Below are positions 49,666-60,436 of a stretch of 64,000 bases of DNA, piece by piece; within the stretch, counting starts at the first letter, position 1, and each line of letters begins with the position of its first letter. A model generated the notes under the pieces. The model had not been told where the DNA came from. It searched no databases and worked only from the letters and a program-made list of their open reading frames with translations. The DNA lies in contig NW_020653993.1 of the NCBI RefSeq assembly GCF_003589595.1, positions 8,798,962 to 8,862,961 of the forward strand, written 5' to 3'. Source of the stretch: Hyposmocoma kahamanoa (lineage: Eukaryota; Arthropoda; Insecta; Lepidoptera; Cosmopterigidae). The translations under genes and the position numbers were made by a program.

Positions 49666-49870
49666 CCTCCGTGGCCGAACGGTTACCATGCTACGCAGAG
49701 GTTCCGGGTTCGATTCCCGGGCCGGGAGAAATATTTGTATGGCCGTCATTTATTTCTTTCGTGCTTTTGGGTGTAATTTGTGGTTGTCTACGTGTGTCCA
49801 TGGCACTAGCGACACAGGGTTTCCCTAGTGTGGGGCTATGTTGAGTGCGAGCGTTATTATTATTATTTTT
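49666..49870 (+). mobile_element. SINE family B copy
   Basis: CCTCCGTGGCCGAACGGTTA, then an anticodon-arm-like part shortened relative to the 25.8-kb copy, GGTTCGATTCCCGGGCCGGG, TGGGTGTAATTTGTGGTTGT and TGTCCATGGCACTAGCGACA; the tail is ATTATTATTATTTTTT. Confidence 0.8.
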
Positions 49871-50424
49871 TATTCCAGCCCTTTAAGGACAAAAATGCAA
49901 GATGGCTCACAATAACGTGACAAACAATATTCAAGGCCCCTGATTAATAAAAATCGAAGGGGGTGGATGGAGGGACTAAATCTTTTTCACAAATTTGGTA
50001 CTCTACTGCTAGTAACTTTTATATTCCTCTATTAGTTTAAGTGTAAACATTTTATTTAATTACCGAAATAACAATGCACTTTATTGTATCGAATTCTTAG
50101 GTTAGGTTTAGGTTTATTATAAATACGATCACCAGCTGAAGGTACCTTTGTCACATCTTACGTAAAAAATAAATACGTATTTAATTGTAAATAATGGTAA
50201 TGCACGTTTTTATTAATGCGCTCAGTAATTAAAGTAATTCGAAACAGGTTCAATTGTTTTTTCTATACAATTATGTATCCAATAGAACCAATTTACAATA
50301 ACAACAAATATATATTTTCATAATTGTTAAACTTCTTTTCACGTAACTTCAATCAACGCGACGTGTGAATAGTCACATGACAAAATATAGATTAAAACTT
50401 TCGTGATTATTTAATAATAACAAG

Positions 50425-50892
50425 AAATTAGGATATATAGTCCCACTGCTGGGCACACGTCACCTCTCAAGATGAGAGGGCTTGCGCTATATTTTCCATG
50501 CGGGCCGAAAAGCTCATGGTAAATTTCAAATTACATTTCGTACAAATCGTACATACTGCGTGGTTCAAAAAAATGGATGATATTCATGATTATCTGAAAA
50601 TCCCGACATGAAAACAGGCTTGCACAAGCTCCGCACGAACCGCTAAGTAACAGACGATAGAATTGGCGCCACGTTTGGGACTAAAGGAAGGAGAAATTGC
50701 TAAGATGAAGGCGGCCTAACACGCCAAATAGATCATCACAAAACAACTGCTCATGGTCTATGGACCGATCGCATGTTGCAAAAAAGAAATTCGCACATGA
50801 TTTCCAAAACTCATAGGTGCAAAGCCCGGATTCGAATTCACAACCCTTTGCATGAGAGGCATTAAGGTCAAACCATTAGGCTATCAAGGCCG
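50425..50892 (-). mobile_element. SINE family A copy, internally disrupted
   Basis: The minus-strand head GCGGCCTTGATAGCCTAATG (50,873-50,892) has a B-box region with GTGAATTCGAATCC. The family body (GAAAAGCTCATGGTAAATTT in + orientation) is displaced to 50,509-50,528, and CCCACTGCTGGGCACACGTC to 50,442-50,461. About 250 nt of unrelated DNA (about 50,550-50,790) splits the element. Confidence 0.6.
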
Positions 50893-51064
50893 CTGCTTAC
50901 ACGTGATTATTTTGTATACAATTAGCCAAAATTACAAAGTAGATAACAAGAAGTAAAAGTTACAGGTTTCTTAGGACGGCATGAGTTAAGTGTCAACCCG
51001 TGACTTTGGAGCGTGTATTAGCTCCGAAAAATTGGGATAATAATAAGTCATACCGTGTGGTTAT

Positions 51065-51250
51065 AGGTAATTTTCAGCTTCTTTTTCTATCTAATTTCGG
51101 TGGCAATATTTATTATTTAAGTATTGGAATATATGATCGTGAAATATTCAATAATATATCAGGTTACTACACTCGAATATTAAATAATACTTTATGATAA
51201 TATTCTAGAATAATAATAAAAAAGCCACCGAAATTAGGTAGAGAAAACTA
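51065..51250. mobile_element. Palindromic MITE family 3 copy
   Basis: TTTTTCTATCTAATTTCGGT with GGCAATATTT is mirrored by GCCACCGAAATTAGGTAGAG. The middle resembles the copies at 4,699 and 40,333 (TTTAAGTATTGGAATAT, GAATATTAAATAATACTT). Confidence 0.7.
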
Positions 51251-51492
51251 ACCTAAAAAATACCCTTTATAGAGATGTGAGCTGTTTTAAAATGGTCAAC
51301 GGTGGCGGCAACGTGATCGGCGTGGCACACATTTTTCAAGTAACCTTGGCACTAATTTTCAATATTTATTACACGTTAACTTGTACTTTAGCGTGTGTGT
51401 AGGTACTCTTAGTAATATTAACAAATTAAATAAAATTGTTTAAAAAGTATATGACATAAAAATAAACGCTCTTAATTTAAATTTAGTATAAT

Positions 51493-51894
51493 CTACAACA
51501 ACTTCTTCTTAGCGTGTCCACTCTGACGTTTATATTTGTGAGGACCAGTACTCAGCGACTGACACAGCATTATCAGTGGCGTTGTACAGATCCTCGCGTG
51601 TGCAGGTGTAGGGGCACGCAGGGCAAGACAAAAGATGTGCCATAGTCTGGGGACACAACACCTGTGCATGCTCTCCTTGCTTCGGCCGACTTGGGTCCGC
51701 AGTCTATTTAATGATTTCCAAGTGTGCCAAGGTAGATTATGCCCAGGAGGGAGGTGCTCGGACAGCGGAATGAGTGATGCTGTGGGGTATCTCTCCTTCC
51801 AGAGATTTATACGGACTTGATTAGTTTCCCCGTCCAGAGGGAATACTTCTTTAATGAAGCTATGCCGACTCTTTAGCCTCTGGATTACCGGCAC
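51493..51894 (-). pseudogene. Non-LTR retrotransposon C-terminal relic
   Basis: An open frame of about 130 codons carries LPPGHNLPWHTWKSLNRLRT followed by VGRSKESMHRC. The pattern LPPGxxLPxxxWxxLNRLRTxxGR is the C-terminal region, beyond the reverse transcriptase, of several insect LINE clades. The expected Cys-His cluster that follows is scrambled (CCVPRLWHIFC), so the copy has decayed. No reverse transcriptase core lies upstream on the minus strand; the element is 5'-truncated. Confidence 0.6.
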
Positions 51895-51927
51895 GTGATA
51901 AGTGTAAGGGGTGTCAGTCTCTTTTTT

Positions 51928-52392
51928 TAACCGACTTCAAAAAAGGAGGAGGTTCTCAATTCGACTGTATGTTCTTTTTCTTTTTTTTTTGTATGTATGT
52001 TACGCGATAACTCCGGTATTTGTGAACCGATTTTCATGATTCTTTTTTTGTTGGAAAGGGGGTACTTCCATAGTGGTCCCATTTCATTTTGAAGGAAATC
52101 ATCCACCTCTAAGGGTGGCTGTTCACGCATGAAGATTCATTTTTATAAATAGCGCCTAACTTTAATTTAGGAGCAATTGCTTTTAGCAATTATTTAGTTG
52201 ATTTTGCTATTTCTCCAATTCAAGGCGTTATTCCCTCGATATACTTTGAGTAGTGTCGTAGTGAGAACCTATTTTTATTATCTCCAGTATCAAGTCCTGT
52301 ATAGTGGCGAACTAGGGGATATTTCAATGAAACTTAGCAAATAGACGTAATTCCACGTACTTTTGAGGTCGGTTTTTTTTAGTACTCTGTAC
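51928..52392 (+). repeat. CCGACTTCAAAAAAGG repeat, long copy
   Basis: Starts TAACCGACTTCAAAAAAGGA and ends GAGGTCGGTTTTTTTTAGTA, with CTCAATTCGACTGTATGT, GATAACTCCGGTATTTGTGA and GAAACTTAGCAAATAGACGT inside. The ends are inverted relative to each other (CCGACTTCAAAA / GAGGTCGG), but no coding part exists. Confidence 0.65.
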
Positions 52393-52479
52393 TGAGATTA
52401 TTCTATCTACAACTAGTGCATACCTATAACAAGAGTTCATTGAATCTTACCATCTAACTTAATGAGTTCTCAAATCTGG

Positions 52480-52655
52480 CCCTGTACTCCCGTTCTCCGT
52501 CCGTCATCCGTTGTCAAATAAGTAATACTCCACTTTTCGACTAAAATTAAAACACGCGTGATGCGAATGAAACCTTATACTTGACATTGTTTTTTAATTT
52601 CGTCGAGTGTTACCGATTCGACAGTAATTGTTTGAATGATAATAGACCCCCAGTT
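52480..52655. mobile_element. MITE family 1 copy
   Basis: CCCGTTCTCCGTCCGTCATC, AAACACGCGTGATGCGAATG, TTCGTCGAGTGTTACCGATT and ACAGTAATTGTTTGAATGAT, ordered as in the copy at 6,212. Confidence 0.65.
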
Positions 52656-52689
52656 TCAGACTAAATTTTGTGGGATACATTTCGGAGAG

Positions 52690-52988
52690 TTTTTTTTTAT
52701 AATATCAAGTGACGGGATGTACAAGTCGTGCGCCTGATGGTAAGTTACACGCCTATCCATAACAATTGCAGAGTCACTCAGAACTTTAAATCGCAAAGAT
52801 CTGAGGGGCACTGCCACTATGCCCGTCACCCTGAGACATAAGTCTCATGTGCCTGTAATTTCACCAGCACCATTACCCTTCAAAACCGGAACGCAGTAAA
52901 GCTGATATTACTGCTTGGCGGCAGAAATAGGTAAGGTGGCAGTACTTCCCTGGACGAACTCTTTCACAAGGACCTCTACTGCTACTAA
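52690..52988 (-). repeat. SINE-like repeat family D, near full length
   Basis: The minus strand runs from AGTAGCAGTAGAGGTCCTTG (52,985) through GGAAGTACTGCCACCTTACC, CAGGCACATGAGACTTATGT, CTGAGTGACTCTGCAATTGT and CGCACGACTTGTACATCCCG to a TTATAAAAAAAAAC tail. It is the best copy for a family consensus. Confidence 0.75.
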
Positions 52989-53784
52989 CGCGAGTGCGAC
53001 GGAATTGCACAATTTAAATCCGCCTTCCATCCTATCTCCGGAGAAACTAGAAAAGGAGATGACATCCTTATGTTGTAGATATACCACATAATATACGCTT
53101 GTAGATATACCACATAATACACGCACGAAGCGGTTTGCTTCCTCTTAAAAGCGGATATTAAAGGTGTGGAAATCTCCGCCAACGTTTTGTTCCCCGACAA
53201 ATAAAACCCAGATACTGCTCTCCTTATCATAACTCACGTAATCAACATTTTTAGGAAACGAGTTATTAACATAATATCTGGAATCAGCAAAACGAGATTT
53301 ACAACCCCATGTAAGTGTTTTTGTGACAAACTGCAGCATTATGCAATTTCTACAAGATATTGCGGACGAATTTTGTGCATTATGTATGTGATTCTTCGGT
53401 CCAGGTTCGTACAATTAACAACACCTGTAGGGCTACCACGATAGGGCGCGGCTTGCGCGAGATGTCGCAATACAAGTAATTTATTTATTTAGGCTTGATT
53501 CACATCGCTGAGACGCTACGCGACGCGGCGCGGGCTGCATTCAAGCGAGCAATGCAAGATAAACTTTATCCTCAACAAAATAAGGCTATATTTCATTAAA
53601 CAAACAAATGAAAACGAAGATGCAGTAAGCGACGGCGGGCTGCATAGAGCTGCGGTAGGCGCACTTAACAACTATGTTCTTACTGTTGTACTGTTACTTA
53701 CTCTATGTTCACGGAATTTCGCTAATAGAAAGTCATATTGTGATAAGAAACCTATAACTATAATTAGTTTCACTCTATTTGTAT

Positions 53785-55198
53785 TTTTATTTATTTTTTT
53801 ATTTATTTATTTTAGGCAACTAGGACCCATAGATACATACCTTACAGACTAACATACATATAATATACCAATAATATAATAAAACAATAACAGAAATATT
53901 AAATAAATACCTTACGGACTAATCATAAATACAATATAACATGATAATATACATATAACACTATTTATTTACACGTATGTACTTCGACGTGTGACGCAAC
54001 GTGGGTGTCCGGTAGCCGTCCTCGGAAACGCCGGTACATGACACCCTTCGGCTAAAAGTCTTCTCTCATGAAGGTCGACAGGTGTTGAGTTGGTACTCGC
54101 ACCACAAATGAATTAAAGTTCACATTGTGGCGCGACTCCAACCGCTCGACCTTCAGGTTTGCGTTGGCCTTCACTCGCATGTACTCCACAATATCCGCAG
54201 ACTTGGTGGAGTAATGAAGACGCGACACGTATAACAACGTCGTCGGTACCGCTGGACGCAATAAATGATTCGGGCCAGTCAGGGCGGTGCCACTAAGGTT
54301 TCGGCTGGTGTTCTTCTTTTTCTTTTCCACCTTCCGAAAGCCGTCCTCGTCGCACTGATCAACTCGTCTCGGTGGTACTGACGACGCAGTTCCAGATACG
54401 AGTTTCTTTTTCGGTTTTCCCTTCATTGGTTGCCTGGGTTGTGGTTGTGGAGTACTAGGTCGGGCAGCGGCAACAGCTGCGTAATCACGTGGAGGGGTCG
54501 TCTCCGGCGGGGCGGGGTGAGGGGAAACGCGCGCGGCAACAGCGCCAGAGGTCGGTGACACATGCATGTGAGCCGACTCAAAACTGCTGAAAGAAGCATT
54601 CTGCACCCCGCGACAAGTGTTCACGTTGCAGGCCTTAGGTGACCTACTTACCGAAGCCGCACTACTAAGTAATACAACTTGGGCACGCAACTCACTGATG
54701 GTGTTGTCTGAGGCCTCCAATTTACACTGAACTTCAGCAAGGCTTGCTTTTAGGGACGTGATGTCCTTCAGCAGCCTGGTGACGTCGACGTGGTCGAACG
54801 TGACAGGGGGCAGCTTATGCAGCTCCTTCGACACGAATGCAGGCACGTCGTCTGGGTCGGTCTCCTTGAACAACGTAATGATGTCCTGGAGACTCTTCGC
54901 TCCTCCATCTCTCCGACGAGACTGCATCTGCTCGGCTTTGCCAAACGTCCGGAAAAGCAGCGCCTTGCCACTGCAAATCTCTTCTTCTTTGAAATTTGAC
55001 TTGCAGATCTGCACGATGCTGACTTCGTCCACGGTATCTATGGCGTGTTGTATAAACGCCAACAGTTCGTTGGCTATGAGTTGCTGAGAACCCATAGTCA
55101 ATTACGTGCAGCGGCTATTGCCGCGCGGGTCGCGAATTATTATAATTCTTATTGTGCAGTGGAGCACGTCCGAATCCGAGCGTGCACCGCACCGCACT
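53785..55198 (-). mobile_element. ORF1-only non-LTR retroelement
   Basis: Read on the minus strand it starts near 55,198 and ends in an A-rich AAATAAATAAATAAAAAAAT tail at 53,785-53,812. The preceding 3' UTR has GGTATGTATCTATGGGTCCT and GTTGCCTAAAATAAATAAAT, a LINE-like end. The fold-back arm continues on both sides (GTATTTT | ATTTTCTGTATTG against GTATTTTCTTTATTG in the right arm), showing insertion with ATTTT likely duplicated. There is no reverse transcriptase or endonuclease in its 1.4 kb. Confidence 0.7.
53965..55095 (-). pseudogene. LINE ORF1-like protein with one internal stop
   Basis: An ATG at 55,093-55,095 opens 347 codons (MGSQQLIANELLAFIQHAID ...) to a TAG at 54,052-54,054; the same frame runs on for 28 codons to a TAA at 53,965. 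The N-terminal domain (about 1-110) contains VSIVQICKSNF, KEEEICSGKALLFRTFG and DDVPAFVSKELHKLPPVTFD, a conserved block of insect LINE-associated ORF1 proteins. A coiled-coil stretch follows (about 105-145, DITSLKASLAEVQCKLEASD). A Pro/Ala-rich linker and a basic run (KPKKKL, EKKKKN) lead to an RRM-like end (TTLLYVSRLHYSTKSADIVE). The stop falls near the end of that last domain. No zinc knuckles are seen. It probably served as a nucleic-acid chaperone for retrotransposition. Confidence 0.65.
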
Positions 55199-55780
55199 CG
55201 ATTTTCTGTATTGTAATTCTATATACAATTAGTATACTGTTGTTAACTCGAAGACAATAAGGTTTGATTCATATCGCCGAGACGCAACGCAACGCGACGC
55301 GACGCTACGTTTAAAACGAGTAATGCAACTTTAACTTTATCCTCTACAAAATAAGGCAACATTTCATTAAAGAAACTGCTGCGGAGAGCTGCGGTAGGCG
55401 CACTTTATAAAATGCAATATACTATAGAACATATTCTCCACTAAATAAAGTATACATTTCTACAAACAACAAAAAACAAAAGAGTAAAGTCGCGCTTCGT
55501 CGCCTACGGTAGGTTACGGTTAGCGACCGTAGGTGACTTCGCGCGGCGCCGCTAGCGTTGATTCACATCGCGGAGACGCTATGCGACGCAGCGCGGGGTT
55601 GCATTAAAGCGAGCAATGCAATATAAACCCTATCTTCAACAAAATAAGGCAACATTTCATTAAACAAACACATGAAAACGAAGCTCCTTCAAGGGGCGGC
55701 GGGCTGCAGAGTGTTGTGGGCGCACTTTATAAAATGCAATATACTATAGAACATATTCTTTATAAAGTATACATTTCCTC

Positions 55781-55852
55781 AAACAACAAAAAACAAAAAC
55801 AACAAAAAACAAAAACAACAAAAAACAAAAACAACAAAAAACAAAAACAAAA
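55781..55852. repeat. 16-bp A-rich minisatellite
   Basis: Unit ACAACAAAAAACAAAA repeated about four times, then poly-A. It grew from the ACAACAAAAAACAAAAG word also present once at 55,465-55,482 and inverted at 59,307-59,325. Confidence 0.85.
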
Positions 55853-56219
55853 AAAAAAAAGGCCACGTGAATTGTCGTGCTTCACGACTCCGCCCACTTG
55901 TCTCGCCTCTGACAATACAAAGTGTAACTTAGCTTCTCAACAATAAAGTATATTTCTTTGAAAGGCATATTGCGTGGTAGATGCAATGTAGTATAGAATT
56001 TCATATTTACTACACAAAGTCGGTATGTCTTTGAAAGCAAAGCAAAATCTCTTTTGATAGAAGCAATAGATACTTTATTTAGTAAACAGTATGTTCTATA
56101 TTATAATGTATATTATAAAGTGCGCCCGGCGAAGTTCGACCTCTTGCTGCATCTACTTTATGAATGAGTGGTCATGTTTAAGCAATATGTAGGTTATACA
56201 TGCAAATAATATTGCGTGG

Positions 56220-56600
56220 ATGAGAAGATCCCGGATTTCATTACCGGTAGAACCAATTTTGGAAATGTACTTTTCTAACGTGGCATTACCCAGAGTACCT
56301 AGGCCAAAACCTAGGTGCTTTGGGTAATGCCGCGGAGTGAGTTCTGTAGCTCTTGGTTCCGGCCTCGATTCCCGGTAGAACCAATTTTGAACATGATTAA
56401 AAAAAAAATGGTATTAGCCTAGGTGTTCTGAGTAGTACCGCGGAGTGAATTCCGTAACTCTTGGTTACGGGTTCGATTCCGAGTAGAACCAATTTTTAAA
56501 ATGAACTATTTTAAAACGGTTTTGGCCTAGGTGTACCGAGTAGTGCCGCAGACTGAATTCCGTAGCTCTTGGTTCCGGGTTCGATTACCGGTAGAACCAA
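56220..56600 (+). repeat. Tandem tRNA-like units in the fold-back arm
   Basis: Units of about 108 bp. The two clearest have an A-box-like TTAGCCTAGGTG (56,414-56,425) or TTTGGCCTAGGTG (56,521-56,533) and, 44 nt later, a B-box-like GGTTCGATTCC (56,470-56,480) or GGTTCGATTAC (56,578-56,588). The latter sits in a small T-arm-like stem (CCGG GTTCGATTA CCGG). Each is followed by GTAGAACCAA. Two earlier, more decayed units are at about 56,220-56,260 and 56,330-56,385. Inverted units lie at 58,650-58,830. Pieces resemble a tRNA, but no full cloverleaf or anticodon arm can be drawn. Confidence 0.6.
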
Positions 56601-56749
56601 TTTGGATAATGAACTTTTCTGGCGCCTTACCATGAACTCTTATTACAGTTCAATATAGGTTCGCAACGACAACAAAGCGCGATGGTGATATACACTTCAT
56701 GTAGCCCTGTCTCACAACGATTCATTTTAGGTCCTAAACTGAATCTTAA

Positions 56750-57697
56750 CCCGGCGCTAATGACGTGAAAATAATTACGCCGACGGTGACGTTGGGTCAT
56801 CGTGACCCGAATTTCATTGATAATTTTTTGTAAAATTAAAGTAGTTGTCTAAATTTTAACAAATACGTATTAAGTAAGAGTCGTCAAGACATATACTGAA
56901 ATAAAAATAATAACAATAAATTGTATAAATAAATATTTAATTAACAATAACACGTGCAAAATCAACATTGAAAACATAATTTTGATATTTCTTTTATTTT
57001 TAGTAAAATATTCTAAATAATAATAGCAATTAATAGTCTTATATACTAAAAGAAAGGTCACTCAAACTTATTATTAGAAATTAGTCTTCTACGTCCTCAA
57101 TCAGAGACGTGCAACTGCTGCAACTATTGCAGTACCTTCCCGTATGATCCGGGTATATATAATTGTGTGTAGTATATATAATTCTAGCATGCATTACATG
57201 TATGAGATGTTTTTTTATCCTTTTTGAACGGACATACTTGACATCTCTCGCGTGTGCCAGAGGTTGGTATGTATTGCGTAAATTTGCATCGTCCTTTGAA
57301 TACCACCAACATTTCATTAATAGTGCAGTTTTCGCCCGCAGGATACATTTTTGGCATTGTTCAACAAATGCTTTGGAAAGTTCACGTATTGGTGTCAAAT
57401 GATTAAATTGATGTCTGTCAGCACGCAACAAGCAGCAGGAATAAGATTAATTAATTATAAACAGTAACTAAACCAATAATGTCAGTCACAAAAATACCAC
57501 GCCAGCGATGACGCTGGGTCATATTGACCCGTTTTGACTTAATGCACGTATTACTTGGCTGTGCAGATGGCTTCACACTTAGTACACCAGCGAGTCGGGT
57601 AGAAGAGAGTTGTATCTCCAGCTACTCAAACGTTGAAATCATGCAATTGGCGTAAAACAAAAATATGTCAATATGACCCAACGTCATTGGCGCCGGA
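56750..57697. mobile_element. Deleted piggyBac-like element
   Basis: TTAA flanks both sides (56,746-56,749 and 57,698-57,701), the signature target duplication of piggyBac. The termini CCCGGCGCTAATGACGT and TCCGGCGCCAATGACGT are inverted copies. Both subterminal regions carry GGGTCA(T)nTGACCC words. The 948-bp length, against about 2.4 kb for an autonomous element, and the internal gene scraps show a deletion derivative. Confidence 0.75.
57150..57345 (-). pseudogene. piggyBac transposase scraps (internal deletion)
   Basis: On the minus strand one frame reads NEMLVVFKGRCKFTQYIP, matching the piggyBac motif at the start of the catalytic domain (GRCxFxQYxPxK). It runs directly into RERCQVCPFKKDKKTSHTCN then AC and a stop, which matches the C-terminal zinc-binding CxxC...CxxC domain. 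The whole DDD core between them is missing. The frame at 57,081-57,431 that stays open longest is a different, non-homologous frame. Confidence 0.65.
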
Positions 57698-57699
57698 TT

Positions 57700-58645
57700 A
57701 ATAAGAGTTCATGGTAAGGCCCCTGAAGTGGTTTTGGCCTAGATATTCTGGTAATGCCCCTGTTTGGATTCCATTGTTCTGGTGCTCATAGAGAGTACAG
57801 AGAGTTCCCTTTTTTGAAAGGAGCATGCGTAGCATGGCGGTATATCGCATACGATATGTGGTAAGCCTCCCTCTGGCATATATAATGCAGTCGATAAAGC
57901 GGTTTATTTCCAGTAGTTCCATATACTCAATCTCACATGGAACAGTTGTAGCCCAAAAGTTCCAATAACTATGTTGTCATTATTACAATTTAATTTTTTT
58001 ATTGTGAGTCGGTAATCGGTAAAATACCGCACTAGCGCCATTCGTTCTTTTATTTATTTGATAATGAAGTTATATATTTTGAAGAACACGGATAGGGGTA
58101 TGTGAAATTGCGTCTATAGCTTATCTTTGTCATTTAATCATCGCCGGGAAAATTGTAATCCTTTTAATTGTATCGTTGTAAACGATGAAACAAAAAATCG
58201 TTCATTATCCAATAAACAAAAAATAACATTTTAATAAAGGCAACATAGCTTTATGGAGTGTATGTCACGGGGATGTTTATCACATATTGCATGCGATATG
58301 CTGTCATACTACGCATGCTGTTTCTTTTTATTGTTTCTGTTTATTTCGTTTGTCGCGCTCAATTTTTACGTTGATAAAATTACTGTGCAGTACTGACAAA
58401 ATGTTTTAAAATCAGTTGTGATCATGTGACACACTGCGATATTTTTTCGCGCCCATTGATCGAGGCGCACGCTATGCGTCAAAAATGTGACGTCACGGTG
58501 CTCGCCATATTCGCTATAGTGAAAAATAAAAATAGCAGCTTTATCAATTTAATTTGACAGCTAAATGTGGCTATAATAGGTTTATTGCGGCGTCATGCTA
58601 CGGGAAGATCAGGAAAAAGTTCATCCCCTTTTTTTAAATTTAGTT
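57700..58645. repeat. Right-arm insert with inner inverted segments
   Basis: 57,820-57,865 (GCATGCGTAGCATGGCGGTA then TATCGCATACGATATGTG) is inverted at 58,280-58,325 (CACATATTGCATGCGATATG then CTGTCATACTACGCATGC). The rest is AT-rich with a copy of the TTTTGGCCTAG unit at 57,733. No gene. Confidence 0.5.
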
Positions 58646-59673
58646 CATCAAGTTAACCCAGACCACCTAGGCCAAAACCACTTTAGAAAAGTTCATTTCC
58701 CATATTGGTTCTTCCGGGAATCGAATCCGGAACCAAGAGCTACGGAATTCACTTGGCGGCACTACCCAGAACACCTAGGCCAAAACCACTTTAGAAAAGT
58801 ACATTTCCGAAATTGGTTCTACCGGTAATGAAACCCTGGACTTTCTCATCCATGCAATATTATTTGCATGTATAATCTACAAATTGCTTAAACACGACAA
58901 CAGTAGACGTGGCAGCAAGCGGCCGCGGGAGACGTCGAACTGCGCCAGGCGCACTTTATAATATGCATTATAATATAGAACATATTATCTACTGAATAAA
59001 GTATATATTGTTTCTATCAAAAGAGAAAAGCCGCGCTACGTCGGCGACGTAGGCGACGGTTGGGGGCGCAGCGCGACGTGGCGCTGCTTTTTGCTTTGCT
59101 TTCAAAGACATACCGACTTTGTTTAGTAAATACGAAATTCTATACTACATTGCATCTACCACGCAATATGCCTTTCAAAGAAATGTACCTTATTGTTGAG
59201 AAGCTAAGTTATACTTTGCATTGCTGAAGGCGGAACAAGTCGCCGACGGTTAACGACGTCGCCAACCGTAACCTACCGTAGGCGACGCAGCGCGGCTTTA
59301 CTCTTTTGTTTTTTGTTGTTTGAAGAAATGTATACTTTATTTAGTGGAGAAAATGTTCTATAGTATATTGCATTTTATAAAGTGCGCCTACCGCAGCTCT
59401 CCGCAGCAGTTTCTTTAATGAAATGTTGCCTTATTTTGTAGGGGATAAAGTTAAAGTTGCATTGCTCGTTTTAACGTAGCGTCGCGTCGCGTTGCGTTGC
59501 GTCTCGGCGATATGAATCAAACATTATTGTCTTCGAGTTAACAACAGTACACTAATTGTATATAGAATTACAATAAAGAAAATACAAATAGAGTGAAACT
59601 AATTATAGTTATAGGTTTCTTATCACAATATGACTTTCTATTAGCGAAATTCCGTGAACATAGAGTAAGAAAT

Positions 59674-60436
59674 AATTCTGAAATAACGGAGAACAATAAA
59701 ATTTGATATTGGAAAAAAAATATAAGATGTGATAATATAATCTTTAACTAAATAACCACAAGTCTTAAATTCCATATTGACCACATTGTTGTTGCTTCTA
59801 CCAATATATTATACCTTTGTTTCAACTTAGTGCATGTTGACATACTTCATGATCAGACCATAGGCCAAGTTGACCTAATTGTAGGGCAAAATTGTTGCAT
59901 AATGCACATCTATTGCACTTTATTCTACTATTTATACAATATGTGTATGTACTTAATTAAACTATTTTTATGGTTTTTATCAACTTACAAGAGTAAAGTG
60001 CCGAAAACGCATCTAAAAACAATATAATTTTTCAATATCACAGCTAATACCAGAGATATTAATAGTAAAACTGGTGGTGAACAGTTTGTTCCTTTTTAGT
60101 AAAACCATAGTGTTTACCATATGGGATGAAGTTGATGTGATAGAGTTGTAGGTTTGTACAGGACATGTGTCTTTATATTTAGGAATTAATTTATGACATA
60201 CATATTATATGTTATCTTACACTATCTTATCTTATTAAGGATATGACATCACAAACGACTAACGCCGTGCCTTTCTACCTTCCCAATTCTATATCCCTGT
60301 CAATATTTGTATTTTTCAATAAATTTAAATTATGTTCTCAAATCTCAAATAAAAAAATAAATCAGAACTGATAATAATAATGTGACAGGCAGCCACAATT
60401 ACCTGGTTTGAGATCCCTATGCAATGAGTACCAGTA
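59674..60436. other. Intergenic, no feature seen
   Basis: AT-rich unique-looking sequence. Short frames such as 59,830-60,027 (+) lack domain character. Confidence 0.4.

Larger units (their letters stand above)
53495..59673. mobile_element. Large nested fold-back structure
   Basis: The arms pair in order: 53,697-53,783 with 59,585-59,673; 55,199-55,510 with 59,262-59,585; 55,880-56,050 with 59,095-59,240; 56,055-56,150 with 58,920-59,030; 56,160-56,290 with 58,795-58,905; 56,626-56,646 with 57,698-57,720. Outer words include ACTCTATGTTCACGGAATTT; inner ones include GCGACGCGACGCTACGTTT and TGCGGTAGGCGCACTTTATA. The module beginning GATTCACATCGC.GAGACGC occurs three times on the left (53,497, 55,265, 55,560) but once on the right (59,515 inward). 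Insertions split both arms: a LINE at 53,785-55,198, a piggyBac relic at 56,750-57,697, and a further inverted segment at about 57,790-58,620. No transposase for the fold-back itself was seen. Confidence 0.75.

Noticed and set aside
57081..57431. 116-aa minus frame within the piggyBac relic
   Set aside because: The transposase motifs lie in a different frame of the same DNA; this long frame is accidental.
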